Below, in pieces: positions 34,774 through 43,888 of a stretch of 64,000 bases of DNA. The position numbers and the translations under genes are program-made. The notes below the pieces were generated by a model. The model had not been told where the DNA came from. It did not search any database and was given only the letters and a program-made list of their open reading frames with translations. The DNA is from Oscillatoria princeps RMCB-10 (GTDB lineage: Bacteria; Cyanobacteriota; Cyanobacteriia; Cyanobacteriales; Oscillatoriaceae). Numbering within the stretch: position 1 is the first letter of the stretch; each line of letters starts with the position of its first letter. The DNA lies in contig JAHHHT010000005.1 of the NCBI GenBank assembly GCA_019359235.1, positions 124,001 to 188,000 on the forward strand, read 5' to 3'.

Positions 34774-34920
34774 GTAGGGTGCGTTCCGCCTGACTGCACC
34801 CTTTATTTGTGAGAGCGAATCGATAAGGCGGAACGCACCCCCCCCCCTGCAGCGGTGCGTTCCGCGTTCGAGTTTACCTCATTATCTGTGCGAGAAGGGA
34901 TGACGCGGAACGCACCCTAC
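34774..34920. repeat. GTGCGTTCCGC inverted-repeat block
   Basis: GTAGGGTGCGTTCCGCC, GGCGGAACGCACCCCCCCCC, GGTGCGTTCCGCG and CGCGGAACGCACCCTAC occur in order, forming two back-to-back palindromes bounded by GTAGGGTGCG and CGCACCCTAC. A further piece lies at 35111-35133. Confidence 0.8.
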
Positions 34921-34943
34921 TTTCTGCGCGAAATTATGTAATT

Positions 34944-34970
34944 CTTGAAACCCGCGCAGGCGGGTTTTGT
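34944..34970. terminator. hairpin AAACCCGC-GCAG-GCGGGTTTT
   Basis: A 7-8 bp stem with a T run on the + strand and A's on the other side, like the terminator at 1613-1639. It can end pyrFE transcripts about 200 bp after the stop. Confidence 0.65.
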
Positions 34971-35000
34971 CTGTATAGCTGCGGTTTCCAACCGCCAAGC

Positions 35001-35098
35001 TTATAGCGGTTTTCATATGAGTGAGGTACTGAGAAACCCGGTTTCTTTAAGAAACCGGGTTTCTGGCATGTGCTTCATCCAGCTGAAAACCGCTATAA
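35001..35098. repeat. 98-bp MITE-like element with 15-bp perfect terminal inverted repeats (copy 2)
   Basis: TTATAGCGGTTTTCA at 35001-35015 is the exact reverse complement of 35084-35098. The centre is AGAAACCCGGTTTCTT plus AAGAAACCGGGTTTCT. The element at 12308-12403 has the same architecture. It is non-coding. Confidence 0.8.
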
Positions 35099-35158
35099 CC
35101 CCGCAAAATTACGGTGCGTTCCTTGGGGGAACGCTACTGCTATGCCAATTCCAAATTC

Positions 35159-36007
35159 TCACCCCCACAAAGCCGCCGCGTGGAAGCGGATGTGATCTTC
35201 GATAAAGGTGGAAATGAAATAGTAGCCGTGATCGTAACCTTCTTGGAAGCGCAAAGTCAGGGGCTGACCGGCAGTCGCGCACGCCTGCTCAAACGCCTCT
35301 GGCAATAGCTGGAAAGCTAGAAACTGATCTGCACTTCCCTGATCGATGAGAATGGGGCGATTGTACCCCGCACTCAGCACCAGTTCGCAAGCATCGTACT
35401 GACGCCAGCTTTCCATATCGGAACCCAGATAATTGCTAAACGCCTTCTGACTCAGCGCGCAGCGCATCGGTGCGGCGATCGGCGCGAAGGCTGAAACTGA
35501 CTTGTATTGCTGCGGGTTTCTCAGCGCACAAACCAGCGCTCCGTGACCGCCCATAGAATGGCCAAAAATGCTCTGTCTGTCGGGAAGTGCGGGGAAATGC
35601 TCTGCAATAATAGCCGGCAATTCGCGCACGACATAGCTGTACATTTGATAGTGCGCCCGCCAGGGTTCCTGGGTGGCGTCCACATAGAAACCGGCACCCG
35701 CGCCCAAATCCCAGCTGTCACTCTCACCGGGAATGCCGGTGTTGCGAGGGCTGGTATCTGGCACAACGAGCATTAACCCGTGTTCGGCGGCATATTGCTG
35801 TGCGCCGGCTTTTATCATAAAATTTTCTTCCGTGCAAGTCAAGCCGGAAAGATAATACAGCACCGGCACCGGCTGGGATTTTGCCTGGGGTGGCTGGTAG
35901 ACGGAAAATCGCATTTCGCCGGCACAGGTTTCTGAGGGATGGCTGTAAAAACCGACTTTACCGCCGAAGCAACGGTGTTCGCTGATGGGTTTGGGGGAAG
36001 GTGACAT
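35159..36007 (-). CDS. fghA: S-formylglutathione hydrolase
   Basis: 282 residues, esterase-D/FGH family alpha/beta hydrolase. It splits S-formylglutathione to formate and glutathione, the second step of formaldehyde detoxification. The nucleophile is S151 in FGHSMGGHGAL; the oxyanion region is YLSGLTCTEENF; the acid and base lie in DQGSADQFL and GYDHGYYFI. The length is usual. It follows the CheA-like gene by 28 bp and frmA by about 1.5 kb on the same strand, consistent with one transcript. The start is ATG 36007. Confidence 0.93.
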   Translation of the reverse strand: MSPSPKPISEHRCFGGKVGFYSHPSETCAGEMRFSVYQPPQAKSQPVPVLYYLSGLTCTEENFMIKAGAQQYAAEHGLMLVVPDTSPRNTGIPGESDSWDLGAGAGFYVDATQEPWRAHYQMYSYVVRELPAIIAEHFPALPDRQSIFGHSMGGHGALVCALRNPQQYKSVSAFAPIAAPMRCALSQKAFSNYLGSDMESWRQYDACELVLSAGYNRPILIDQGSADQFLAFQLLPEAFEQACATAGQPLTLRFQEGYDHGYYFISTFIEDHIRFHAAALWG

Positions 36008-36035
36008 GAGTTTAATTCTTTACCGGTTGGGCAGA

Positions 36036-37433
36036 TCAGTGACAGGGATGAGGGTAAGCAATCGTAAAAGTTGTTCCCTTCCCTGGGGTGGAATCCGTGC
36101 GAATTCTCCCTCCCATTTTACTGAGTTCCGTGCGAATCGCATCCATCCCAACCCCCAGCCCAGAGTTCAAATCCCGCTCGTCTCTGGTAGTAAAGCCGGG
36201 GTGGTAGAGGAGTTCGTAAGCATCTTTCCGGGAGAGGCGTCCAGCCCGATCTGCGGAAATCAGCCCCTTTTCCAGCGCCTTGGATCTCACCCGTCCGACA
36301 TCAATTCCAGCCCCATCATCGGAAAAGGAAATTATCGTCTGGTTGCCTTGCTGGAAAGCGTGCAGCGCGATCTCGCCTGCTGGCGACTTGCCGGCGGCTT
36401 CCCGCACCTCCGCCGGCTCAATTCCATGACTGATTGCATTATTAACCAAGTGAGCTAGCAGCTTCTTTGCGAAGTGTTCCAGAACTGACCTGTCAATGAG
36501 AGTTTCGCCGCCGGCAATTTTGACCCTTGCCCGCTTCCCGCACTCAGCAGCTTGCTTGCGCACCGCACTAGCGAGCGGAAATACCTGCTCGATCTCAGCA
36601 AAGGGCACCATACGGGCGCTCGTCAGCTCCTCCTGCAATTCGGATGCGATATGGGCGAACTCCTCGGCAACTTTGCTGGCTGAACTGGTCAACGAATTGA
36701 CCTGAGATGCTGACTCCTGAATTCTGTCAATAAGTTGATTCATCTCCTCTGAGAGGGGGTGAGAGGCGCGGAAGTTTTCTGTAAGCTGCTGTACCTGGTT
36801 TAGCAAGACATCTAGGGACTGGCGCAACTGTTTTTGGTCTTGCTTTTGGCTGCCGCACTTAACAGCCAGTTTCCCCAACAAGTTGCTGAGGTTATCGAGG
36901 CGCTTAACCGGAACGCGCATCGCCGGCTCAATCTCTGGGCGAGCGGGTTTATCTTTGAGTTCGCCTATCTTTTGCTCAACTGCGGCTGCCGGTTGAGCTG
37001 CAACCTGAGGGGCTTGATTTCGCAGCAGGGCTAGGTGAGCGCTGATAGCTTCAAAGAAGGGTTCAGTTTCCGGCATCACCGGCTCAGCACTGTCTTCAGC
37101 CAATCCAAAGGTTTCTTCCCACGCTCCCACCAGAACATCCAAGGCGTCACAAACTTCTAAGAGTAGTGACTGCAGTTTGGGGTCAACTTTGATTGAAGAA
37201 TCTCTGACATTTTCCAGGCAGGTTTGCAATCGGGCGGCAGTTCTCTCAATCCTGCTGTCTCCCAGGATATCTGCCCCTACTTTTACCGAACTGACAGCCC
37301 GGAGTATCTGATTGACTAACTCAGGGTTTTCAGCGCTCTTCAGGTTCAGCAATCCCTGTTCAATTATCCGGAGATACTGTCTGGCCTTAAAGACAAATTC
37401 CTCAACGATTTCTTGCTGCTGTTCTGGCTGCAT
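36036..37433 (-). CDS. CheA-like histidine kinase with degenerate Hpt domain
   Basis: 465 residues from ATG 37433. Residues about 1-110 align with a CheA P1/Hpt domain (NPELVNQILRAVSSVKVGAD, then IERTAARLQTC), but the phospho-accepting His of RAAHTLKG is Ser48 (RAVSSVKV). After a Pro/Ala/Glu linker come a dimerisation helix pair (about 200-300) and a CheA-type ATPase with HLVNNAISHGIEP (N box), DDGAGIDVGRV and GLGVGMDAIRTELSKMGG. There is no CheW-like P5 domain. It may therefore phosphorylate another protein, or act as a regulator without autophosphorylation. It sits between frmA (79 bp) and fghA (28 bp) on the same strand. Confidence 0.8.
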   Translation of the reverse strand: MQPEQQQEIVEEFVFKARQYLRIIEQGLLNLKSAENPELVNQILRAVSSVKVGADILGDSRIERTAARLQTCLENVRDSSIKVDPKLQSLLLEVCDALDVLVGAWEETFGLAEDSAEPVMPETEPFFEAISAHLALLRNQAPQVAAQPAAAVEQKIGELKDKPARPEIEPAMRVPVKRLDNLSNLLGKLAVKCGSQKQDQKQLRQSLDVLLNQVQQLTENFRASHPLSEEMNQLIDRIQESASQVNSLTSSASKVAEEFAHIASELQEELTSARMVPFAEIEQVFPLASAVRKQAAECGKRARVKIAGGETLIDRSVLEHFAKKLLAHLVNNAISHGIEPAEVREAAGKSPAGEIALHAFQQGNQTIISFSDDGAGIDVGRVRSKALEKGLISADRAGRLSRKDAYELLYHPGFTTRDERDLNSGLGVGMDAIRTELSKMGGRIRTDSTPGKGTTFTIAYPHPCH

Positions 37434-37512
37434 GGTCGTGTTTTCCTCAAGCGCAATTCGTTTAGGACTCGTTGCCAGGGTTGACTCCGGCAACGAGAAT
37501 ATAGCGTCCCGC

Positions 37513-38622
37513 CTAAAACGTGACAACAGTGCGGATAGACTCGCCCTTGTGCATCATATCGAAAGCATCATTGATGCGCTCGACCGGCATGACATTCGTA
37601 ATCAAATCGTCGATATTAATTTTGCCTTCCATGTACCAGTCAACAATTTTAGGAACATCGGTGCGCCCTCTGGCACCGCCGAAAGCCGTGCCCTTCCAAA
37701 CGCGCCCGGTAACGAGTTGGAAGGGGCGGGTGCGGATTTCCTCACCGGCACCGGCAACGCCGATAATTACGCTGACGCCCCAGCCTTTATGGCAGCACTC
37801 CAGAGCTTGGCGCATGACATTGACATTGCCGATGCACTCGAAGCTGTAATCTGCGCCGCCTTTGGTTAAATTGACGAGGTAGGGAACTAAATCGCCCTCG
37901 ACTTCTTTGGGGTTGACAAAGTGAGTCATGCCGAATTTTTCGGCAATGGCTCGCTTGGCGGGGTTGATATCGACGCCGACAATCATGTTAGCGCCCACCA
38001 TGCGGGCGGCTTGGATAACGTTGAGTCCAATGCCGCCCAGTCCGAATACTACCACATTGGCTCCCGCCTCGACTTTGGCGGTGTTGATGACTGCGCCGAT
38101 GCCGGTGGTGACGCCGCAGCCAATGTAACAAACTTTCTCGAAGGGGGCGTCTTCGCGAATCTTGGCGACGGCAATTTCTGGGAGTACGGTGTAGTTGGCA
38201 AAGGTGGATGTTCCCATGTAGTGATGAATCATCTGTCCATCAAGTGAGAACCGGCTGGTGCCGTCGGGCATGACGCCGCGCCCTTGGGTGATGCGAATAG
38301 CTTGACAGAGGTTAGTTTTCATGCTCAGGCAGTATTCGCACTGCCGGCATTCTGGAATGTAGAGGGGGATGACACGATCGCCGGGTTTGACGCTGGTGAC
38401 ACCGGCACCCACTTCGACGACGGTGCCGGCACCTTCGTGTCCCAGGATAGCGGGAAATAAGCCTTCTGGATCGGCACCGGAGAGGGTGTAGGCGTCGGTG
38501 TGACAGATGCCGGTGGCTTTGATTTCCACGAGCACTTCGCCGGCTTTGGGGGGTTCGAGCTTGACGGTTTCGATGCTTAAGGGTTTGCCGGCTTCAAAGG
38601 CTACGGCTGCTTTTACGTCCAT
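37513..38622 (-). CDS. frmA: S-(hydroxymethyl)glutathione dehydrogenase / class III alcohol dehydrogenase
   Basis: 369 residues from ATG 38622 with CGGAG upstream. It oxidises S-hydroxymethylglutathione (from formaldehyde and glutathione) to S-formylglutathione with NAD, and can reduce S-nitrosoglutathione. Catalytic zinc ligands C40, H62 and the later Cys of [13 protein letters not shown]; structural zinc C92, C95, C98, C106 ([16 protein letters not shown]); Rossmann [11 protein letters not shown]. The class III arginine is in [12 protein letters not shown]. It heads the set frmA, CheA-like gene, fghA. Confidence 0.95.
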   Translation of the reverse strand: MDVKAAVAFEAGKPLSIETVKLEPPKAGEVLVEIKATGICHTDAYTLSGADPEGLFPAILGHEGAGTVVEVGAGVTSVKPGDRVIPLYIPECRQCEYCLSMKTNLCQAIRITQGRGVMPDGTSRFSLDGQMIHHYMGTSTFANYTVLPEIAVAKIREDAPFEKVCYIGCGVTTGIGAVINTAKVEAGANVVVFGLGGIGLNVIQAARMVGANMIVGVDINPAKRAIAEKFGMTHFVNPKEVEGDLVPYLVNLTKGGADYSFECIGNVNVMRQALECCHKGWGVSVIIGVAGAGEEIRTRPFQLVTGRVWKGTAFGGARGRTDVPKIVDWYMEGKINIDDLITNVMPVERINDAFDMMHKGESIRTVVTF

Positions 38623-38737
38623 AGTTAGCTCCGAGGGCGATTTGGGGCGTGACAGCATTATATCGGAGAGCCGGTGACATTTCCATCCTTTTTCCATCCT
38701 TTTTTCACGGAGGTGGCAGAGTCCCAATCAGGTTTTC

Positions 38738-38790
38738 ACTCGTTCCCAGGGTCCGCCGGGGAACGCCCAAAAGGAAGCGGAGCCTCCTGT
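38738..38790. repeat. GTTCCCAGG / GGGGAACG repeat
   Basis: TCGTTCCCAGGGTCCGCCGG, GGAACGCCC and GGAGCCTCC belong to the family also at 2025-2202 and 28632-28678. It lies between the ends of the NACHT gene and the start of frmA. Confidence 0.65.
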
Positions 38791-38839
38791 GCGGTAAAAT
38801 ATATTTTGGGGCTTATTTTATCGTTCACAGGTGCGCTCA

Positions 38840-41800
38840 TCATAAATTTTCCAGGATTACCTCTCTCAGCCATGCTACAATATCTTCTACCAAGTTCGGC
38901 TGAGTGGGAGAGAAGCTTTTCAACCGGCTCTCTGGCTGTCCGCTCACTAAGCAAATCGCCCCGTCAAATTTTCTCAGCGCATCGAGGAAGGTTTCGCTAA
39001 AGCCCTGCGGTTCTCCTGCATTGGGATTTTCGTAGAAAACTAAGGCAATCCGTTTGTCGGTTTCCAGCAAATCCCAATAGGTTTGCAGAGCGGGCATGGT
39101 TTTGGGGGTGCCGTCTGCGCATTTGGGACAGCCGGCTTTGACCATCTCGGCGTAGATTTTGGCGGCGGGGTTGTGCCGGTCGATGAATTTGCTCCCGTCG
39201 ATGCAAATTAGGTTGACAGATTGGCTCAGTTGTGGGTCATTGGCGAGGGTGCCGGTGAGCAGTTGGGGTAAGTTGGACAGGTTGAGGCTTTGTGTTGAAG
39301 GGGTGGAACCGATGCCGGTGGTTTCTAGAAGTTCTGCAGGAAGGAAAGGCGCACTGTGCCAAGCCTCATAATAATCTGGGTAAGGCATGGTTTGAGCACA
39401 GTCCAACAGGACATCGTAGCAGCGTTTGTGGAGTTTAAGATCGAAATTGTTATTGGTACGAATCTTAGGAACTAGACTATTTTTCAAAACTGAGACGGCT
39501 GAGGGCAACGGGTGTTTTTGGAGAAGTGATCCCAAACTTTTAGTGGCTGTAATACTGATGAAATTATCGGGATCTGTGCGAATCAGATTAATTAGCACCC
39601 AGATTGCTTCTGATTGCAGCGCCTCGGCGTCGTACAAGCTTCTAACTGCATTATTACGAATGCTCAAATCCTGACTGGTGCCAATCAAGTCAATCAGCAT
39701 GCGTATCGCTTTGGGGTCGCTTTTGCCGATTCGCCCCAGGCTCCTAACCGCTTCCTGAAAAAAGTACAAACTCAAATTGCCCTCATCGGTACTGCTTTGA
39801 ATCACCTCAATCAGCGCCTGAATTGCTTCTGAGTGTCCAGGGGGAGCGATATATCCCAGGTTCCTAACCGCCATCCCAAGATCGGACTTATCGGTAATAG
39901 AGCGTACATCGTTAAGTAGCCACTCGATCAATTTGGGGTCGCTCCGGTCGATATGGCCCTGTTTTATATACTCTAGAAGGGGCGTAGGTTCGGCAAACTT
40001 GCCGGCTTCGGGGTGTTCTGGGGAAATTTTTCCCAAGCTAAGAGGTGCGGAATACCGAGTATAAAGATCATCACTGTTGTGTGTCAGGTTAACTAGAGTC
40101 GAGATCGCTTCTGGGTTGCCAGGGTCGATTTTCCCTAAGCTCTCAGCCGCTTTCATACGAGTGTGGTCATCGGGACTGTTGCACATCAACTCCATCAGCA
40201 CCGCCTTAACTTCTGGGTTGCCGATGCCGATGTCCCCCAAGCTCTCAACCACTTCACGACGAAAACCTTCATTGGGAGTGGTGCGGAGCAGTTCAATCAG
40301 GGGATCGATTGCTCTGCGGCGATCAGTCTCTTGCAGTGTGGCCTTGGCTTTTTGTCCAATCATAAAGGGAACGTTCCTTTGTCGCGCTCCCTCCTTAATA
40401 AGCTGTTTGACAATCTCAATAGGCAAGTTAGAATTCCTAATTTCTGTACCAAAGCCCCACTTAACAAGCACCTTGACAATCTCATCAGCCAAGCGACACT
40501 CCGGAAACTCGGCAATACCGGCAGCAGCTAAAAAATAGGCTCGGTACTCATAAAAGCCCTTGTACTTAAAAACCCACTCCGGGCACCCATCCTGAAACTC
40601 CACTAGCGCCTTGATAAACTTCTCCTTCTTCTCCGTATCCACATCCTCTCGCCCCAGCCACAGCAAAATCACCTCCTTCCACTGCGGCTCAAAAATCCGG
40701 TAGGTGCCTTGCTTGGGATTGTGGGGGACATGTTTCAGGAAAAAGTCCCAATCCGCAATCGCACACGCCGCAAAATACTCCTGAAACGTCGGATGGAAAA
40801 AAGCGTAAACAGGTTGATGGGGGCTATCCGCATCCACGCCTACCTTATTCAGCCAGCCCAATTGCAGCGCTAACTCCGCCGGAGAACCGGCATCCTCTGG
40901 ATCGCCCAAAACCTCGCAGACAAAGCGGTGGCGCAGGCGAAACCGGGTGGGTTCTCCGTCAATAGCCTTAACCGCCAACTCTCCCAGCTTCGCGTTCAGT
41001 TGCCGTCGCCCCTCGGATGTCGTGGGGAATCGGTCTTTTTTCCACTGGTAGATTGTCTCGACAAACTGCTCGTAGAGTTCCGCCTTGGTATCCGGCAACT
41101 TGCCTTCCCGCCAGTGCCATGTGGAACACAACAGCATCAACCGCAGGGGATTTCTCACTAAATCCTTAATCCGCTCTTTCCCCGGTTGCTTGAGGGCTTG
41201 CCACAAGCTCTGCCCCATCGACCTATTTTGGCGGAAATAATTCTCAATGAACTTCTCCACCTGCTCTGGCTGGAACTCTAGAGTGCGATAAGTCTCAAAA
41301 CCGTCCAGAATGCCGGTGTTTGCCTGCCAGACATTCAACCGGCAAGTCACCACCACCCGCGACTGAGCCAGCCAACCCCGTAAAGATAGGGCATCGCGCC
41401 TGGAAGCAGCCATTTCATCGAGCCCGTCGAGCAGCAACCACACCCGCCGCTCACTGAACTGCTGTTCCCACTCTGCCCGAATTTCCTCACCGGCACCGAC
41501 GATCGCCTCAGATAGCCAAACTTCCCGCAAATAGTCCCCCAAGCTTCTCCCCTGCAAGTCTCCCAGAGACACCCAAATCGCCAAATCACCTGTATTTTCT
41601 AGCAGCCAGAAGGCAATTTTTTGTGAGATCGTAGTTTTCCCGGCTCCTCCTTCCCCAACAATCGCGATTTTGTCGCTTTTTTTCGTGCCGAGGACATCAC
41701 TCAGAAATCGGCTGTACTCAAAACGCTCAGTTTCTGTCCGCTGCGTTGGCTCATATAATAGTGAGCCCTGTTCTGCCGGCACATCACCCCGGCGCTTGTC

Positions 41801-42223
41801 TGGTTGCGTTTGTCGCACCAGTAACAGCTCCACATAGATGTCTCTAAGGTCAAATTTCATTGCCTCCGAGGGCATCAGCCGGTTGCTAGTCAGTCGCTGC
41901 GCCAGCATCCGCCGGCAAACCTCGCGCCAGTCGATAGGGGTTGGCTCATCCCACTCCTTCTGACTGACAACCTCTGCCGGCTTTAAACCCAACGCTTCTG
42001 TAATCCAGATCACAAATTTTTTGTCAATTGGCTTTCCGCCAAGGAACCGCTTAACTGTATCAATACTCGCGCCTGACCTATCCGCAAGGTCTTGTTGAGT
42101 CCAACCCTTTTTGTCTGACTTTCCAGGTTTTTGCAGTTCAGCCATTCTTTGGCGAACTTTATCAAGTCCTTCTTGGGTTGCTGGAACACTTCGGGATTTG
42201 GGAGTTTTACTCATCGGTAGCAT
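38840..42223 (-). CDS. HTH-NACHT-HEAT STAND ATPase with C-terminal alpha/beta domain
   Basis: About 1127 residues. An XRE-type helix-turn-helix is at 37-80 (GWTQQDLADRSGASIDTVKR). The NACHT domain has Walker A GEGGAGKTT (190-198) and Walker B VWLLLDGLDEM (261-271), and the arm region FHPTFQEYFAACAI. HEAT repeats follow from about 640 to 920 (for example VVESLGDIGIGNPEV, AAESLGKIDPGNPEA, AVRSLGRIGKSDPKA). The last 200 residues form the alpha/beta domain common to cyanobacterial NACHT proteins (LICIDGSKFIDRHNPAAKIY, IALVFYENPNAGE). Bacterial NACHT proteins (bNACHT) protect against phages. It is divergent from a PLD-fold gene; the start ATG 42223 or 42214 is not settled. Confidence 0.88.
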   Translation of the reverse strand: MLPMSKTPKSRSVPATQEGLDKVRQRMAELQKPGKSDKKGWTQQDLADRSGASIDTVKRFLGGKPIDKKFVIWITEALGLKPAEVVSQKEWDEPTPIDWREVCRRMLAQRLTSNRLMPSEAMKFDLRDIYVELLLVRQTQPDKRRGDVPAEQGSLLYEPTQRTETERFEYSRFLSDVLGTKKSDKIAIVGEGGAGKTTISQKIAFWLLENTGDLAIWVSLGDLQGRSLGDYLREVWLSEAIVGAGEEIRAEWEQQFSERRVWLLLDGLDEMAASRRDALSLRGWLAQSRVVVTCRLNVWQANTGILDGFETYRTLEFQPEQVEKFIENYFRQNRSMGQSLWQALKQPGKERIKDLVRNPLRLMLLCSTWHWREGKLPDTKAELYEQFVETIYQWKKDRFPTTSEGRRQLNAKLGELAVKAIDGEPTRFRLRHRFVCEVLGDPEDAGSPAELALQLGWLNKVGVDADSPHQPVYAFFHPTFQEYFAACAIADWDFFLKHVPHNPKQGTYRIFEPQWKEVILLWLGREDVDTEKKEKFIKALVEFQDGCPEWVFKYKGFYEYRAYFLAAAGIAEFPECRLADEIVKVLVKWGFGTEIRNSNLPIEIVKQLIKEGARQRNVPFMIGQKAKATLQETDRRRAIDPLIELLRTTPNEGFRREVVESLGDIGIGNPEVKAVLMELMCNSPDDHTRMKAAESLGKIDPGNPEAISTLVNLTHNSDDLYTRYSAPLSLGKISPEHPEAGKFAEPTPLLEYIKQGHIDRSDPKLIEWLLNDVRSITDKSDLGMAVRNLGYIAPPGHSEAIQALIEVIQSSTDEGNLSLYFFQEAVRSLGRIGKSDPKAIRMLIDLIGTSQDLSIRNNAVRSLYDAEALQSEAIWVLINLIRTDPDNFISITATKSLGSLLQKHPLPSAVSVLKNSLVPKIRTNNNFDLKLHKRCYDVLLDCAQTMPYPDYYEAWHSAPFLPAELLETTGIGSTPSTQSLNLSNLPQLLTGTLANDPQLSQSVNLICIDGSKFIDRHNPAAKIYAEMVKAGCPKCADGTPKTMPALQTYWDLLETDKRIALVFYENPNAGEPQGFSETFLDALRKFDGAICLVSGQPESRLKSFSPTQPNLVEDIVAWLREVILENL

Positions 42224-42278
42224 CTGGGTAGATGAGGGCTACCTACAGCTTAGTCCATTGCTAGGGGCAGATGGTAGT

Positions 42279-42312
42279 GCAGAACAGTGCAGATCGAAAT
42301 GCACTGTCCTGC
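42279..42312. promoter_or_regulatory. palindromic operator candidate between NACHT and PLD genes
   Basis: GCAGAACAGTGCA and TGCACTGTCCTGC are reverse complements with one mismatch, separated by GATCGAAA (8 bp, so about two helical turns centre to centre). The inner 8 bp (ACAGTGCA/TGCACTGT) are perfect. It lies 56 bp before the NACHT start and 61 bp before the PLD start. The NACHT protein has its own helix-turn-helix, so autoregulation is possible. Confidence 0.6.
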
Positions 42313-42372
42313 TCTGGTGAGCCACTCATCGGGCTTGGTATCCCTGAAGTATCGATTTCAACGATTCACCTG

Positions 42373-43110
42373 ATGCACGTCCAACTTTCCCTTTTCCCCG
42401 AATTCGAGCAACCCTCCCCCAATCCCCGTCACCGGCAACCGGCTCCCACGCGCCGGCACCCCACACCCACGCCAATAAACCTAGCGCAACTGCGCAAGGA
42501 AATCCAAGCCATCGCCACCCCCATGATTGAAACAGCCGTGCGGGACAGTTACGCTCAAATCAACCGGCTTCTCCATTCCATCCACCCCTATGAATACGAG
42601 TTAATTTACGACCGCACCGGCAGCCGGTCTGTCCTCACAGAAGCCCTCAAAACCGCTCAACAGCAGCTGATTCTTGTCTGCCCTTGGCCAACGACTGCCG
42701 GCATGACAAATTCGGTGTTTTCGCAGTTAGAATACTTGCTAGAAAAAGGTGTGTGTGTTAAAATCGGATGGGGGCGATTAGACGATTTGCCGCAAGGCAA
42801 AACAGACCGTAACTTCTGGTATGGTGCCTTGCCCCAACTGCGACAGCTGCAGCGCAACTATCCTGAAAACTTCCAGCTGAAAGCATTAGGCACCCATGAA
42901 AAGTATCTCGTGTGCGACCGCAAATTCGCCATGCTGATCAGCCACAACTTCCTCACGTCGGGTGTTCGCAGCGCCGAGCGTGAAATAGGACTTCGCACCA
43001 CAGATCCGCGCCTTATTCAGGACTTGATTAACCGCTTTGATTCAGCTGAGAATCTAGAAGCTGATTCTACCTGTCGGGGAAGAATAGGCTGGCAATTTAG
43101 CAGTTTTTAA
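42373..43110 (+). CDS. phospholipase D-like (HKD) domain protein
   Basis: About 245 residues if started at ATG 42373 (MHVQLSLFPEFEQ); no strong ribosome-binding site. After a Pro-rich, probably flexible N-terminus (12-35) comes a helical stretch and then a PLD-fold half: YELIYDRTGSRSVLTEALKT, QLILVCPWP, and one HKD motif H175-x-K177-x4-D182 (THEKYLVCDRKFAML) with SHNFLTSG. A single HKD suggests a dimeric nuclease or phosphodiesterase like Nuc/BfiI, but lipid or nucleic acid as substrate cannot be told. It is divergent from the HTH-NACHT gene and shares its palindromic control region, so a two-gene conflict system is possible. Confidence 0.8.
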   Translation: MHVQLSLFPEFEQPSPNPRHRQPAPTRRHPTPTPINLAQLRKEIQAIATPMIETAVRDSYAQINRLLHSIHPYEYELIYDRTGSRSVLTEALKTAQQQLILVCPWPTTAGMTNSVFSQLEYLLEKGVCVKIGWGRLDDLPQGKTDRNFWYGALPQLRQLQRNYPENFQLKALGTHEKYLVCDRKFAMLISHNFLTSGVRSAEREIGLRTTDPRLIQDLINRFDSAENLEADSTCRGRIGWQFSSF

Positions 43111-43582
43111 ACCGGCACCCTCCCCCTAAGCGCGGTTCTCGTTCGCGCTTAGGCGGGGGTGTCCTTACTGCGACCCAAAGTTGTGCCACAGATATCTCTC
43201 CAGAACCCCGCCCCTGATAGCACCTGGACGATAGCCGTTCCGTGCGGGCGCGGAGTTCTCCGTGGGTAGCTCGGTAAGGCGAGCCTCTGCGCTGCGGGAC
43301 GCGACAGCGTTCTTCGGAAACTTTTTCCACTCACAAAATAAAACATCTTAACCCCCTACCCGCGAGCGGGGAGGGGGTTGGGGGTGGGGTTCATCCCACG
43401 CGCTGCGCAACGCCAGGAATTCAAAAAATCTGGCTGCTGCCCAGATATGAAAAAGGATCAAGCATTGCTGCTCGAGCCTTTTTCGATTAGATTGAGTCAC
43501 TGGGACTGGTGGAACTCACACAGAGGCCCGTGCGTTTCTATCCGCCAGTGTCAAGGGACTGCAAGCCCGAACGCCTTAAAGC
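43111..43582. repeat. 472-bp gap with several palindromes
   Basis: AAGCGCGGTTCTCGTTCGCGCTT (about 43129) and CCCCCTACCCGCGAGCGGGGAGGGGG (about 43353-43378) are clear hairpins; the GGGGTTCATCCCA following the latter matches the region around 63910 in inverted form. No gene was found. Confidence 0.6.
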
Positions 43583-43888
43583 TTAGTAACGCCGGCGATT
43601 GTAGCCGCCGTTGCCGCGACCGCCACCACCACCCGCGGGCCGATCTTCCCGGGGCTTGGCCTTATTAACTTTCATGTCACGGCCCATCCACTCAGCACCG
43701 TCAAGGGCTTCAATGGCTGCCGTTTCTTCAGCCTCGGTGGTCATTTCCACAAAGGCAAAGCCGCGCAGACGACCTGTTTCGCGGTCAGCAGGTAGCTGAA
43801 CCCGCTTTACAGTACCGTATTCTGCAAAAACGGCACTCAGGTCTTCTTGAGTAACTTCGTAGGAAAGGTTGCCTACATAAATAGACAT
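43583..43888 (-). CDS. glycine-rich RRM RNA-binding protein (Rbp family)
   Basis: 101 residues. One RNA-recognition motif with RNP2 IYVGNL (3-8) and RNP1 RGFAFVEM (42-49), followed by a short basic and Gly-rich tail (PAGGGGGRGNGGYNRRRY). Cyanobacterial Rbp proteins bind single-stranded RNA and most are cold-induced. The upstream DNA (43889-44040) is AT-richer than the surroundings and would be a long 5' leader, as usual for cold-regulated rbp genes. ATG 43888 follows GGGAGACAATCC. Confidence 0.93.
   Translation of the reverse strand: MSIYVGNLSYEVTQEDLSAVFAEYGTVKRVQLPADRETGRLRGFAFVEMTTEAEETAAIEALDGAEWMGRDMKVNKAKPREDRPAGGGGGRGNGGYNRRRY

Noticed and set aside
36150-36180. tRNA T-arm-like AGTTCAAATCCCGCT
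   Set aside because: It lies inside the CheA-like coding sequence, and no acceptor or anticodon arm can be built around it.
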